DNA from: a bacterium
Lineage (GTDB): Bacteria > UBP15 > UBA6099
Reading direction: 5' to 3'
Assembly: GCA_029564595.1 (NCBI GenBank)
Contig: JAKQPS010000120.1
Span: forward strand, 70,998 to 134,997
DNA length: 64,000 nt
Below the pieces are notes generated by a model that searched no databases, was not told where the DNA came from, and worked only from the letters and a program-made list of their open reading frames with translations. Made by a program: the position numbers and the translations under genes. Positions 34,799 to 42,942 of this stretch are shown here, piece by piece. How positions within the stretch are numbered: position 1 is the first letter of the stretch; each line of letters opens with the position of its first letter.

Positions 34799-35968
34799 AT
34801 GGAATTTTCTATCAATGAAGAGCAACAGGCGTTCATGAAGAGCGTGTTCAACTTCTCGAAGAACGAAATTTATCCTCTGATGGAGGAGTTCGAGAAGAAG
34901 GGGGAGTTCTGCTGGGAAGCGTGGAAGAAGATGGGCGAGTTCGGCATGATGGCGCTGCCGTTCCCGGAGGAGTACGGGGGGGCGAACGCGGGTGTGCTGA
35001 CGACGTGTCTGGGGATGGAGGCGCTCACGCGCGGCGGGGCGTCCGGCGGGCTGACGCTCTCTTGGGGCGCTCACACTATTCTCTGCGGCGTTCCCATCTG
35101 GCTGATCGGCAACGAGGAGCAGAAAAAGAAGTATCTGCCGGGGATAGCTTCGGGCGAGAAACTGGGCGGCTTCGGGCTGACCGAGCCGAACGCGGGGTCC
35201 GACGCGGCGAGCGTTCAGACAACCGCCGTCAAAAAGGGCGACAAGTACATTCTCAACGGCACGAAGATGTTTATCACCAACGGCCCGATAGCGTCTCAGT
35301 TCGTGGTGATAGCGGTGACGGACAAAAAGGCGGGCCATTTCGGCATCAGCGCGTTCATTGTGGACGCGGACGCGCCGGGGTTCTCCATCGGCAAGGAACT
35401 GGACAAGATGGGAAACAGGACGTCCACGACGTCTGAACTGATATTCGAGGACTGCGAAGTTCCGGCGGCGAACCTGCTGGGGCCGGAGGGGATGGGGTTC
35501 GTGGTTGTGGGCAAGACGATTCTTGAATACGAGCGCTCGTGCCTGCTGGCGGCGGGGCTTGGCGGGATGGAGAACACGCTCGACGAGTCCATAAAGTACG
35601 CCAAGGAGCGGGTGCAGTTCAACCGCCCGATCGCGCAGTTTCAGGCGATACAGGAAAAGATAGCGAACATGAAGATAGCGGTGGAAGGGGCGCGGATGGC
35701 GCTGTACCGCGTGGCGTGGATGAAGGACAACAACATCCCGGCGATGCTGGAGGCGTGCCTTGCGAAACTGTTCATGTCCGAGGTCGGGCTGAAGGTGGCG
35801 GACGACGGGGTGCAGATACACGGCGGGTACGGCTATATGAGGGAGTATCCGGTGGAGCGCAACTACAGAGACGTCAAGCTGGGAACGATCGGGGCGGGAA
35901 CCTCCGAGGTTCAGCGGCAGGTCATCGGAAAGATGCTGCTGAAGACGAAAAAGAAAGGGGCCAAATAA
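34799..35968 (+). CDS. Acyl-CoA dehydrogenase 1 (isovaleryl/long-chain-type active site)
   Basis: 389 residues from ATG 34799, with AAAGGAGG about 5 nt upstream; the frame is open earlier but runs into repeats. Three standard domains are present: the flavin motif GFGLTEPNAGSDAASVQTTA, MFITNGPIASQFVV, and the C-terminal IHGGYGYMREYPVERNYRDVK. At the usual medium-chain catalytic position the sequence is TIGAGTSEVQR (no Glu), but Glu245 in LEYERSCLLA occupies the alternative position used by isovaleryl-CoA and long-chain acyl-CoA dehydrogenases. The active site therefore looks complete and branched- or long-chain substrates are likely. The second dehydrogenase gene follows after 1 bp. Confidence 0.93.
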   Translation: MEFSINEEQQAFMKSVFNFSKNEIYPLMEEFEKKGEFCWEAWKKMGEFGMMALPFPEEYGGANAGVLTTCLGMEALTRGGASGGLTLSWGAHTILCGVPIWLIGNEEQKKKYLPGIASGEKLGGFGLTEPNAGSDAASVQTTAVKKGDKYILNGTKMFITNGPIASQFVVIAVTDKKAGHFGISAFIVDADAPGFSIGKELDKMGNRTSTTSELIFEDCEVPAANLLGPEGMGFVVVGKTILEYERSCLLAAGLGGMENTLDESIKYAKERVQFNRPIAQFQAIQEKIANMKIAVEGARMALYRVAWMKDNNIPAMLEACLAKLFMSEVGLKVADDGVQIHGGYGYMREYPVERNYRDVKLGTIGAGTSEVQRQVIGKMLLKTKKKGAK

Positions 35969-35969
35969 C

Positions 35970-37097
35970 ATGGACTTCAAACTAACGGCGGAACAGGAGA
36001 AGTTGAGGAAATCGTTGTCGGAGTTTTGCGCCGCGGAGATAGGGCCCCGCGCGGCGGAGGTTGACGAAAAAGCGGAGTTCCCGGCGGAGAACTGGAAGAA
36101 GCTGGCCGAGCAGGGCGTGATGGCGCTGACCGTGCCGGAGCAGTACGGCGGGGCGGGCAAGGACCTTGCCACCGCGCTGACGGCGATCAGCGTGATAGCG
36201 GAGCATTGCGCGTCAACTGCGGAGGCCGTCGCCACGAGCATGTTGTGCGCGGGCAAGGCCATTGAGATTTACGGCTCGGAGCAGTTGAAGGGAAGGATTC
36301 TACCGAAGCTGGCGAAGGGATGCGAGATCGGGGCGCTGGCAGTTTCCGAACCGGGTGCGGGTTCCGACGTTTCTGCCATAAAAACGACAGCCGAAAAATG
36401 CGGCGAAGATTATATTTTGACAGGCGAGAAGGCGTACGTCACCAACGCGACGGTAGCGGACGGGATAGTGACGCTGACGAAGACCGGGGATTCGTTCACG
36501 GTGTTCGCGGCTCCCAAGTTCGCCGCCGGAATCTGCGTCGGAGCGCCCGCGCGCACTCTCGGCATGAGGGGCGCGGTCGCCGCGAATATCTCCTTCAACG
36601 ACGTCAACCTCGGAGACAACAACATACTCGGCGGATACGGCAATGGTCTGGCGGTCATAGCGGACATATTCGACTACGTCAGGCTGAACGTCTGCGCGGT
36701 GGCGAACGGCATAGCCGTAGCCGCGTACAATGTGGCGAAGAGCCACGCGGAGACAAGAGAGTCGTTCGGCAAGCCGCTGGCGGCGCACCAGATAGTGGCG
36801 TTCAGGGTCACGGACATGTATGTGGACGCGGACGTGTCGCGGATGCTGATGTACAACGCGGCGTGGAAAAAGCAGAACGGCGAGAAATGCGCGCCGTTCG
36901 TCGCGCTCGCCAAAGTGTCGGCATCCGACACCGCGATAAAGAATTCGGACAGGTGCATGAAGGTTCTGGCGTCGGCGGGGTTGTCTGCGGACAGCCCGGC
37001 GCAGAGGATATATCGGGACGCGCGGCTGATGGAAATCGCCGGCGGCACGAACGACATCCTGCGCCAGATAATCGCCCGCGACCAGTTGGAACTCTGA
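35970..37097 (+). CDS. Acyl-CoA dehydrogenase 2, catalytic Glu not evident
   Basis: 375 residues, starting 1 bp after the first dehydrogenase, so the two are co-translated. Domain layout is normal: GALAVSEPGAGSDVSAIKTTA, YVTNATVADGIVTL and RIYRDARLMEIAGGTNDILRQ. The expected Glu before GT is Gly358 (IAGGTND), and the alternative position reads FDYVRLNVC, with Val237 where dehydrogenase 1 has Glu245. Neither known catalytic-base position therefore holds a Glu. It may use another base, act as a heteromeric partner of dehydrogenase 1 or have changed function. It still resembles the flavin-binding fold throughout. Confidence 0.88.
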   Translation: MDFKLTAEQEKLRKSLSEFCAAEIGPRAAEVDEKAEFPAENWKKLAEQGVMALTVPEQYGGAGKDLATALTAISVIAEHCASTAEAVATSMLCAGKAIEIYGSEQLKGRILPKLAKGCEIGALAVSEPGAGSDVSAIKTTAEKCGEDYILTGEKAYVTNATVADGIVTLTKTGDSFTVFAAPKFAAGICVGAPARTLGMRGAVAANISFNDVNLGDNNILGGYGNGLAVIADIFDYVRLNVCAVANGIAVAAYNVAKSHAETRESFGKPLAAHQIVAFRVTDMYVDADVSRMLMYNAAWKKQNGEKCAPFVALAKVSASDTAIKNSDRCMKVLASAGLSADSPAQRIYRDARLMEIAGGTNDILRQIIARDQLEL

Positions 37098-37129
37098 CCG
37101 AGCGACGCGGCGCGCGCGGCATAGCAGAG

Positions 37130-38527
37130 CTAAAAAAACTTGCTGAAACCGAGGGATATCCTGATGAACGGGAGCCATCCCAAGCGGTTGATTTTCTTCA
37201 CGGACAAAGCGTAGACGGCCTTGTGAAGCAACGCGTACAAGGGCGAAAGCGGGAGCGCGCACAACAGCCTGACCGCCGGAACAGGCGCGCGGGCCACGTT
37301 GAAGAACTGCATCAGCATTCCGAGGTTTGACATCCTGAGATCTGCGGCGGTCGCTGCGGACGGAGTGAAAAAACCGTCCGGGGCTGACGCCGCCGAAGCC
37401 TGCGGAGCCGATGCCTCGAACTCTTCCCGCAACTCCGTGCCCGGATAATGCCTGTAGAATGACACCCAAGTGAAATCCGTCTTCATGCGCCTGTTGAAGA
37501 GCATCGTCTTGAGAGCGTCTTCGAATCCTTCTCCGGGGATGCCGACCATGTTGTATGTCTGCGCCATGATGCCGCGCTCCTTGAGTCGGGCGACGGCTTC
37601 CGTTATCTGTTCGTCGGAGACATTCTTTCTGAGGATTTTCCGCCTGTTGTTTTCGTCGGCGGTTTCGAGGCCGACGCGGGCGGACACGCAGCCCATGCGA
37701 GACAGCATCCCGGCGGAGTCCGCGTCGAGCGTGGACGCGGGCGTCTGGCACACGAACGGAAGAGAGACCTCCCGCGCGTAAAGCTCCGCGAACTCCTCCA
37801 GCCACCGTTTCGATGTTATGAACGAATCGTCCTCGAAGACCACCCTCTTGACCGCGAAATCCCTTTTCGCCCTGAGCAGTTCCTCGACGACGTTCGCGGG
37901 GCTTCGCCTCCGCGTGTATGCGCCGAGACCCTTGTGCATGTCCCTAAATTTTTTATTGAAGCAATATGAGCAACTGTTCGGACAGCCGCGCGAGCACATC
38001 GCCGGGTACAGTTCTGAGATGATTGTCGCAAGCCGGGGGATGCGCGCGTAAAGAGAGACGTCCTGAAACGGGAGCGAATCTAGGTCTTCCACGAGAGGGC
38101 GCTGGGGCGATATGTGAAGAGAGCCGCCGTCGTCGAAGCAGAGATTCTTAATGTTTTTCAGGGAGTCGAGCGGAGCGTCGAGCGAGGCTGCCAGTTCGGG
38201 CAAAGCCTCGTCCGCCTCGCCCCGGATGGCGAAATCGGCGGACACCGCGCGGATGTCATCGGGGACGAAAGTCGGGTGCGGCCCGCCGACGACGACGGGA
38301 GGGCGCGCAGGCAGCCGGGACAGGAAATCCCTCAGCCAGCCGTCCGACCCGGAGATCCAGTGGAACCCCAGCAGGTCCGCCCGGCGGACGGCGTCCGCGC
38401 CTCGCGCTCTCAGCCCGTCCCCGGCGATGAGGACTTCGACTTCGTGTCCCGCCCGCTTCAGTTCGGCGGAAAGCAGCATCGCGCCGATGTGCGCGAACGG
38501 GAGGCGTTGGATGAAAAGGATTCTCAT
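37130..38527 (-). CDS. B12-binding-domain radical SAM protein 3
   Basis: 465 residues. The B12-type domain (~1-130) shows IGAMLLSAELKRAGHEVEV, VVVGGPHPTFVPDD and IRGEADEALPEL. The radical SAM core has CSRGCPNSCSYCFNKKF (C-x3-C-x2-C), then FEDDSFITSKRWLEEF. The C-terminus is hydrophobic and basic (~400-465), perhaps membrane-associated. Its ATG overlaps the stop of radical SAM gene 4 as ATGA, so the two are co-translated, gene 4 first. The substrate is unknown; pairing of two B12 radical SAM proteins suggests sequential steps on one substrate. Confidence 0.87.
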   Translation of the reverse strand: MRILFIQRLPFAHIGAMLLSAELKRAGHEVEVLIAGDGLRARGADAVRRADLLGFHWISGSDGWLRDFLSRLPARPPVVVGGPHPTFVPDDIRAVSADFAIRGEADEALPELAASLDAPLDSLKNIKNLCFDDGGSLHISPQRPLVEDLDSLPFQDVSLYARIPRLATIISELYPAMCSRGCPNSCSYCFNKKFRDMHKGLGAYTRRRSPANVVEELLRAKRDFAVKRVVFEDDSFITSKRWLEEFAELYAREVSLPFVCQTPASTLDADSAGMLSRMGCVSARVGLETADENNRRKILRKNVSDEQITEAVARLKERGIMAQTYNMVGIPGEGFEDALKTMLFNRRMKTDFTWVSFYRHYPGTELREEFEASAPQASAASAPDGFFTPSAATAADLRMSNLGMLMQFFNVARAPVPAVRLLCALPLSPLYALLHKAVYALSVKKINRLGWLPFIRISLGFSKFF

Positions 38528-39993
38528 TGAGCCGCCGGGCCGCCGCCGAGCCTCGCGCCGGGCTTCACGCCCAGCCGCTTCAGCATGTGGGACACGAAAT
38601 AGAAAAACACCATCTTCACGTCGGCTATCCTGAACACGTTTCTGATTTTTGCGGGGCGCAGATAGTACCTGAAATAAGCGTTGCGCTGGAGTTTCTCAAG
38701 TTTGCGGCGGTCGAGGTTCTTCGTCTCCATGGCGTAGCCGAGCTGTTTGCCGTACAGCCGCCAGTCCTTTGTGAGCAGCGTCAGCCCTTCGTTTCCGCTT
38801 TCGGCCATCTCCATGACTTTCGTTCCGGGATACGGGACGAGGATGGAAAACGTGGCAAAGTCGCTGTTCACCTTTAGCGCGCCGCTCACGTTTTTTCTGA
38901 CGGACTGCGCGGTGTCCGTCGGCAGGCCGAGGATGTACGCCGCCTGAGTCTGAAGGCCGTGAGCCTTGCACATGCGGATGGCGGTGTAGATGTTGGCGGC
39001 GCGCGCGTTCTTCTTCATTATCTTCAGAGCGTCGTCGTCCGTGCTGTCCGCGCCGAAACAAAGGAAAAAGCAACCCGACCTTTTCATGAGGGCGACAAGC
39101 TCGTCGTCCACCATGTCCGGGCGCGTGTCGGCCGTCCACGAAATCTTGTCGCTGATCCCCGATGAAATCATGGCCTCGCACAGCGAGACCACCCCTTCCC
39201 TGTCCACTGTGAATGTTTCGTCCGTGAAGAGAATCTGCCCCGCGCCGAAATCCCGGATGTCTCTCTGAATCTCGTCGATGACGCCGGGGATAGAGCGTTT
39301 GCGGACTTTGTTGCCCATGATTTTTGAGCAGAAAATACAGTTGAAAGGACAGCCCCTGTTGATGGAAACGCAGAGTTCGCGGATGCGTTGCGATTTAAGC
39401 CGGAAGCTGGCGCAATATGCGTCGAGGTTGAAAGCGCTCCAGTCAGGGAGAGAGAGAGAATCAAGGTCATCGATGAAAGAGCGCGGCTCGCCAGCGCGGA
39501 CGCCGTCGGGAGAGATGGAATAGACGCCTTTGACGCCGGAAGCCGGAGAGCCGTCCGCGACGAGGCGCAGAAGCTCCGCCATAGTCAACTCGCCCTCGCC
39601 TGCGACGGCGTAGTCGAACGCCGGAAACTCTGCCAGCGTGTCCATAGGGACACGGCTTGCGTGAGGGCCGCCGACGACTGTTACGGGGGGCTTTCCGCCC
39701 GCCTTTGCCGCCGCCGCCACTTCCGCCGCGTCGTTTATCTGTATCGTCAGGCATGAGAACGCCAGAACATCGGGATTGAACTCTTCAATTTTTTTAAGAG
39801 TCTGCTTGAAGGAGAGTTTTTCCGCGAAGGCGTCGATAAAGGCGGTTTCCGGGAATTCGGACTTTATGTTTCCGATAATAGAGGCCAATCCGACCAGAGG
39901 CACTACCTGAGTGGCCGCCGAATCCCTGTTCAGCAGGGACATCCTCGGCGGAACAACAAAAAGCGTTCTTAACCCTGAAGATGTCCGCGCCAT
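38524..39993 (-). CDS. B12-binding-domain radical SAM protein 4
   Basis: 489 residues from ATG 39993; the frame is open 31 codons upstream but the homologous-looking part (RTLFVVPPRMSLLNR) begins just after this ATG. Motifs include a B12-type domain (VTVVGGPHASRVPMDTLAEF; VAGEGELTMAELL), the core NRGCPFNCIFCSKIMG (C-x3-C-x2-C), FTDETFTVDREG and a C-terminal hydrophobic basic tail. A TTGCCC-N17-TATACT promoter ends 7 nt before the ATG, predicting a leaderless transcript. It is the first gene of a two-gene operon with radical SAM gene 3. Confidence 0.86.
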   Translation of the reverse strand: MARTSSGLRTLFVVPPRMSLLNRDSAATQVVPLVGLASIIGNIKSEFPETAFIDAFAEKLSFKQTLKKIEEFNPDVLAFSCLTIQINDAAEVAAAAKAGGKPPVTVVGGPHASRVPMDTLAEFPAFDYAVAGEGELTMAELLRLVADGSPASGVKGVYSISPDGVRAGEPRSFIDDLDSLSLPDWSAFNLDAYCASFRLKSQRIRELCVSINRGCPFNCIFCSKIMGNKVRKRSIPGVIDEIQRDIRDFGAGQILFTDETFTVDREGVVSLCEAMISSGISDKISWTADTRPDMVDDELVALMKRSGCFFLCFGADSTDDDALKIMKKNARAANIYTAIRMCKAHGLQTQAAYILGLPTDTAQSVRKNVSGALKVNSDFATFSILVPYPGTKVMEMAESGNEGLTLLTKDWRLYGKQLGYAMETKNLDRRKLEKLQRNAYFRYYLRPAKIRNVFRIADVKMVFFYFVSHMLKRLGVKPGARLGGGPAAQ

Positions 39994-40000
39994 GGAATGC

Positions 40001-40029
40001 AGTATAGCAAACGCAATCGCGGCGGGCAA
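40001..40029 (-). promoter_or_regulatory. Promoter giving a leaderless transcript of radical SAM gene 4
   Basis: TTGCCC (40029-40024), a 17-bp spacer and TATACT (40006-40001), then 7 nt to the ATG. No ribosome site fits between. Confidence 0.55.
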
Positions 40030-40146
40030 TAAATTGGCGGCGAGTCTTGCCTCCTTTTCAATTCCCCTCAAACATTGTAAACTCATACCCGTTGGAATCA
40101 GATTGGTATTTATTGATGTGTTTCAATGGAATTATCAATGATTTCA

Positions 40147-40366
40147 AATGGATTCCCGCTTTCGCGGGAATGACGGCGCGGGAGATATGGGAATGATTAG
40201 ATCAAGAAGAAGTGAAGGCGCAAACTACGGAGCGCGGAAAAACATAAGCATGGCTAAAAGGGAGCGTCCGGGTTTAAAGCAGAATCAGAGACAGCGGCGG
40301 CTCTAAAGGGAAACGGATAAATAATCCCTCCCAGCGCCGTCATGCCCGCGAAAGCGGGTATCCATT
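40147..40366. repeat. 220-bp interval bounded by 33-bp inverted repeats
   Basis: The sequence at 40147-40179 (aatggattcccgctttcgcg...) recurs inverted at 40334-40366 with about two mismatches. Each arm contains its own palindrome, cccgctttcgcggg. This is the common ATTCCCGC-type intergenic hairpin, here as a facing pair that could be a small MITE-like unit. A similar hairpin without its partner is near 34676. Confidence 0.65.
40193..40306 (+). CDS. Possible 37-residue basic ORF inside the inverted-repeat pair
   Basis: ATG 40193 to TAA 40304-40306, with GGGAGA about 8 nt upstream. The product starts MIRSRRSEGANYGARK and ends NQRQRRL, with about a third Arg/Lys. No family is recognised. It could be chance coding in a repeat unit. 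Confidence 0.25.
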   Translation: MIRSRRSEGANYGARKNISMAKRERPGLKQNQRQRRL

Positions 40367-40415
40367 CTATAACAGAGACGATATGATCAAAAGCATCAAT
40401 TAGCGGCGGAGGCTT

Positions 40416-42920
40416 ATGCAAGTAATAGGTCTAATAATATTTCTGCTCATAGCCTTCTACGTGCTGCGTTTCGTTTATTCAGCCTTCAAGCATATTTTCA
40501 CAGTCATGAACTGGGTCGGCGAGGACGCCGGCAAAGTTTTTGACGGCGCGCGAGAGACCGCCCTCTCGGCTTATGAAAAGATAGAGTATTTCGTCAGGGC
40601 GCGGGCGGCGGCGGCGCAGGGCAAACCCAAACCGTTCAAACCTGTCCGACTGCAAAGATTAAAAAACTTTCGGGCAAAGACAAAACCTGTGGCGGACGCA
40701 AAGGCCGCCGAACCGGAAACGGTTCCCGGCGCGGCGGAGCAAGCCGTCGAAGCGGAACTAACAGCTCAGACCTCTCCCCCGCCTCCTGAATTCGAGGAGT
40801 GGACTCCGCCCGCCGAATCTCCGGCACAAGAACCGTTCAAAGAAACTCCCAACGCTGAAGGAGTCCCGGTTTCCTTTATCATGAAAAGAGCTCTGGTCGG
40901 CGCGGTTTTCACGACCATGAAACTTGCTTTGTGGGTTGTGGATTGCGCGCTCCGCGCCCCCTACGCGTTCAAAGCCGGCTTCCCCTCTCAAAGCTCTATT
41001 CTTTTCGCAAAAATCGCCGTCTGCGTTCTCCCGATATCCATAATGACAAGGATACCGGACATCTACGGGTACGGCCACGTCCTTAACGCCGTTCAAATCA
41101 TTCTCGCGTCGTACATTCTTTTCATCGCGGCGATATATTTCCTGAGGATAACCGTTCCGTTCGACATCGAAGCGGCGTACTCGCGGACCATGTCTGACGA
41201 AAGACAGGAGAAGGAGAGCCGGGGCCTGTGGAATTCGGGGAAGGCGCTGTACCTTGTCTGGTTTTCCGTAGTGGCGCTTCATCTATTCGAGGCGAGCAGG
41301 TGGGGAGTTCCGCTGTTGTTCCTGTTTTTCGCGCTGGCGTACGCGCTGATGCCGGGATGGAAGAACAGGCCGAAGTCGCGCGCGCTGAGATATATCCCGG
41401 CGGCGGGGATAATCGCGGCGTACGCGGCGTTGCTGGTCAAAGCCCCGCAGTACCTGAACCCGGAACGGATGGACGTTTTTCTGCTGATGATAACGGCGAT
41501 GCTTGCGGCCACCGCGACGGTCTATCTGTACTGGCGCGTGATAGCGGCCAAGATGGAAACCGCGCTGGGCAGGCTAGAACCGCCCGCGAAAGCAAGAATC
41601 TGGACCAACTTCTTCGTCGCGCCCATGCTTCAGCTTTATTTCCTGTTGCCGGGGCTGTATTTCATCCTGATGTTTCACACGCTGAACACGGCGTTTTTTT
41701 TCATAGCGGCAGTGGCGCTGTCCGCCGGATACGCAATCTGGCGCAAAGGCAGAAAATACGACACGCCATACGCGCGTCCGGGGCTTTTCCCGCTCTACAT
41801 ACTCCTGTTGTGGACATCGATAATCTACGTTCAAAGCTACAACCAGATAGCGCCTTCCGCGGCGTCATGCGCAAGCTTGAAGGACGACTCCGGCAGGCGC
41901 TGCCTTCTTTCAATGGATGAATACCGCAGGCTGGCATTCCTCTCAGGCTCTCTGCCTTATGAAACGATAATGGACGCTGAAGAGCGAGCGCTGTTCGTGT
42001 CCTTTAAGAACATCTTCGGGCACGGCTCCGTTCTCAGGCTGGATTCCGAGACAGGCGACATGACAAAGTACGTCATCGCCGAGAACGAAAAATCATACGG
42101 ACAGACGTTTTACCCGGAGAGGTTATGCGCGAACCGGGAAACGAAGAAACTCTACGCCACAGTGAAAACAGCCGGGAACTTTCAATTGCTCGAAATGGAT
42201 TACGCCGGAGGCGGGCTGTCGCTCTCCGACAGGATAAGGTTTGGCAATCTGGAAGTGACAAACTGCGAGGTCGATCCCGCCGACGGGCGGATATACGCGA
42301 TATTTCTAGGCCCGCCGGACAGCAGGATAATAGGCATAGACGGAATAACAAAGAGAAAGCAGACCCCGATAAGGTTCGGCTCGCTCGGATATGCTGACTA
42401 TTTCGCGCTCGACGCGGAAAACGACAGGCTGGTCGTTCCGTCCCTTGACCCGATGAGGCTGTTCGACGCGTACGAGGTGCGGAGCCTGAAAGACGAATCC
42501 GGAAGAAAAATAATCCGCAGGCCGTTGCGGCTGCCAGCGCAACTGCCCGGCGGGCGCGTCGCGGGCGTCCCGCTGCCGTCCTTCGGCATCGCGGCCGATC
42601 CTGCGAGAAACCTCTTCTACTTCACCTGTCCGTTCCTCAAGATGGTGTTCGCCGCCGACGCGGACAGTTTCCGGGTGGTGAAAATGATGCCTGTGGGCAA
42701 CTTCCCCCGCAAACTCGCGTTCAACCGGCGGGACGGCTTGCTGTTGGTGGCCAACTACAGCGGAGGCTCGGTTGACATGATAGACGTCCGCGAATGGAAG
42801 AGATTGAAAAGAACGCGCGTTGGCAAGCTAGTCAGAAGCGTGTCCGTGGACGAGGAAAGCGGAAGGAACTTCGCAGTGACCGCGTGCGGAGTGTACGAAC
42901 TGTTCGATCCACGCAAATAA
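40416..42920 (+). CDS. Membrane protein with C-terminal beta-propeller, paralog 2 (large form)
   Basis: 834 residues, with GGAGG 4 nt before the ATG. One N-terminal helix (~4-30) precedes a cytoplasmic, Pro/Ala/Glu-rich linker (~45-145), then about eight helices (~150-480). The C-terminal ~350 residues are propeller-like units (TKKLYATVKTAGNFQLLEM; GLLLVANYSGGSVDMIDVR; VGKLVRSVSVDEESGRNFA), ending TACGVYELFDP. That last strand matches the ends of paralogs 1 and 3. The extra first helix and linker are unique to this copy. It converges on paralog 3, with only 22 bp between. No known family assigned; the propeller is expected outside the cytoplasm. Confidence 0.75.
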   Translation: MQVIGLIIFLLIAFYVLRFVYSAFKHIFTVMNWVGEDAGKVFDGARETALSAYEKIEYFVRARAAAAQGKPKPFKPVRLQRLKNFRAKTKPVADAKAAEPETVPGAAEQAVEAELTAQTSPPPPEFEEWTPPAESPAQEPFKETPNAEGVPVSFIMKRALVGAVFTTMKLALWVVDCALRAPYAFKAGFPSQSSILFAKIAVCVLPISIMTRIPDIYGYGHVLNAVQIILASYILFIAAIYFLRITVPFDIEAAYSRTMSDERQEKESRGLWNSGKALYLVWFSVVALHLFEASRWGVPLLFLFFALAYALMPGWKNRPKSRALRYIPAAGIIAAYAALLVKAPQYLNPERMDVFLLMITAMLAATATVYLYWRVIAAKMETALGRLEPPAKARIWTNFFVAPMLQLYFLLPGLYFILMFHTLNTAFFFIAAVALSAGYAIWRKGRKYDTPYARPGLFPLYILLLWTSIIYVQSYNQIAPSAASCASLKDDSGRRCLLSMDEYRRLAFLSGSLPYETIMDAEERALFVSFKNIFGHGSVLRLDSETGDMTKYVIAENEKSYGQTFYPERLCANRETKKLYATVKTAGNFQLLEMDYAGGGLSLSDRIRFGNLEVTNCEVDPADGRIYAIFLGPPDSRIIGIDGITKRKQTPIRFGSLGYADYFALDAENDRLVVPSLDPMRLFDAYEVRSLKDESGRKIIRRPLRLPAQLPGGRVAGVPLPSFGIAADPARNLFYFTCPFLKMVFAADADSFRVVKMMPVGNFPRKLAFNRRDGLLLVANYSGGSVDMIDVREWKRLKRTRVGKLVRSVSVDEESGRNFAVTACGVYELFDPRK

Positions 42921-42927
42921 ACTGGTC

Positions 42928-42942
42928 GCCCGGCTGCCGGGC
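42928..42942. terminator. Short hairpin between convergent propeller genes
   Basis: gcccggc and gccgggc meet around a single T, giving a compact GC hairpin that reads the same on both strands between two convergent stop codons. The T-run is minimal (ttatt), so termination strength is uncertain. Confidence 0.45.

Noticed and set aside
34096-34851. 251-codon minus-strand frame before the acyl-CoA dehydrogenases
   Set aside because: It is built from several intergenic repeats and palindromes and overlaps the dehydrogenase ribosome site.
34700-36262. 520-codon minus-strand open frame opposite the acyl-CoA dehydrogenases
   Set aside because: It is Arg/His/Pro-rich and overlaps two clear dehydrogenase genes on the plus strand; no ribosome site.
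36300-37805. 501-codon minus-strand frame across the end of dehydrogenase 2 and radical SAM gene 3
   Set aside because: It spans two real genes in other frames and has no domain features.
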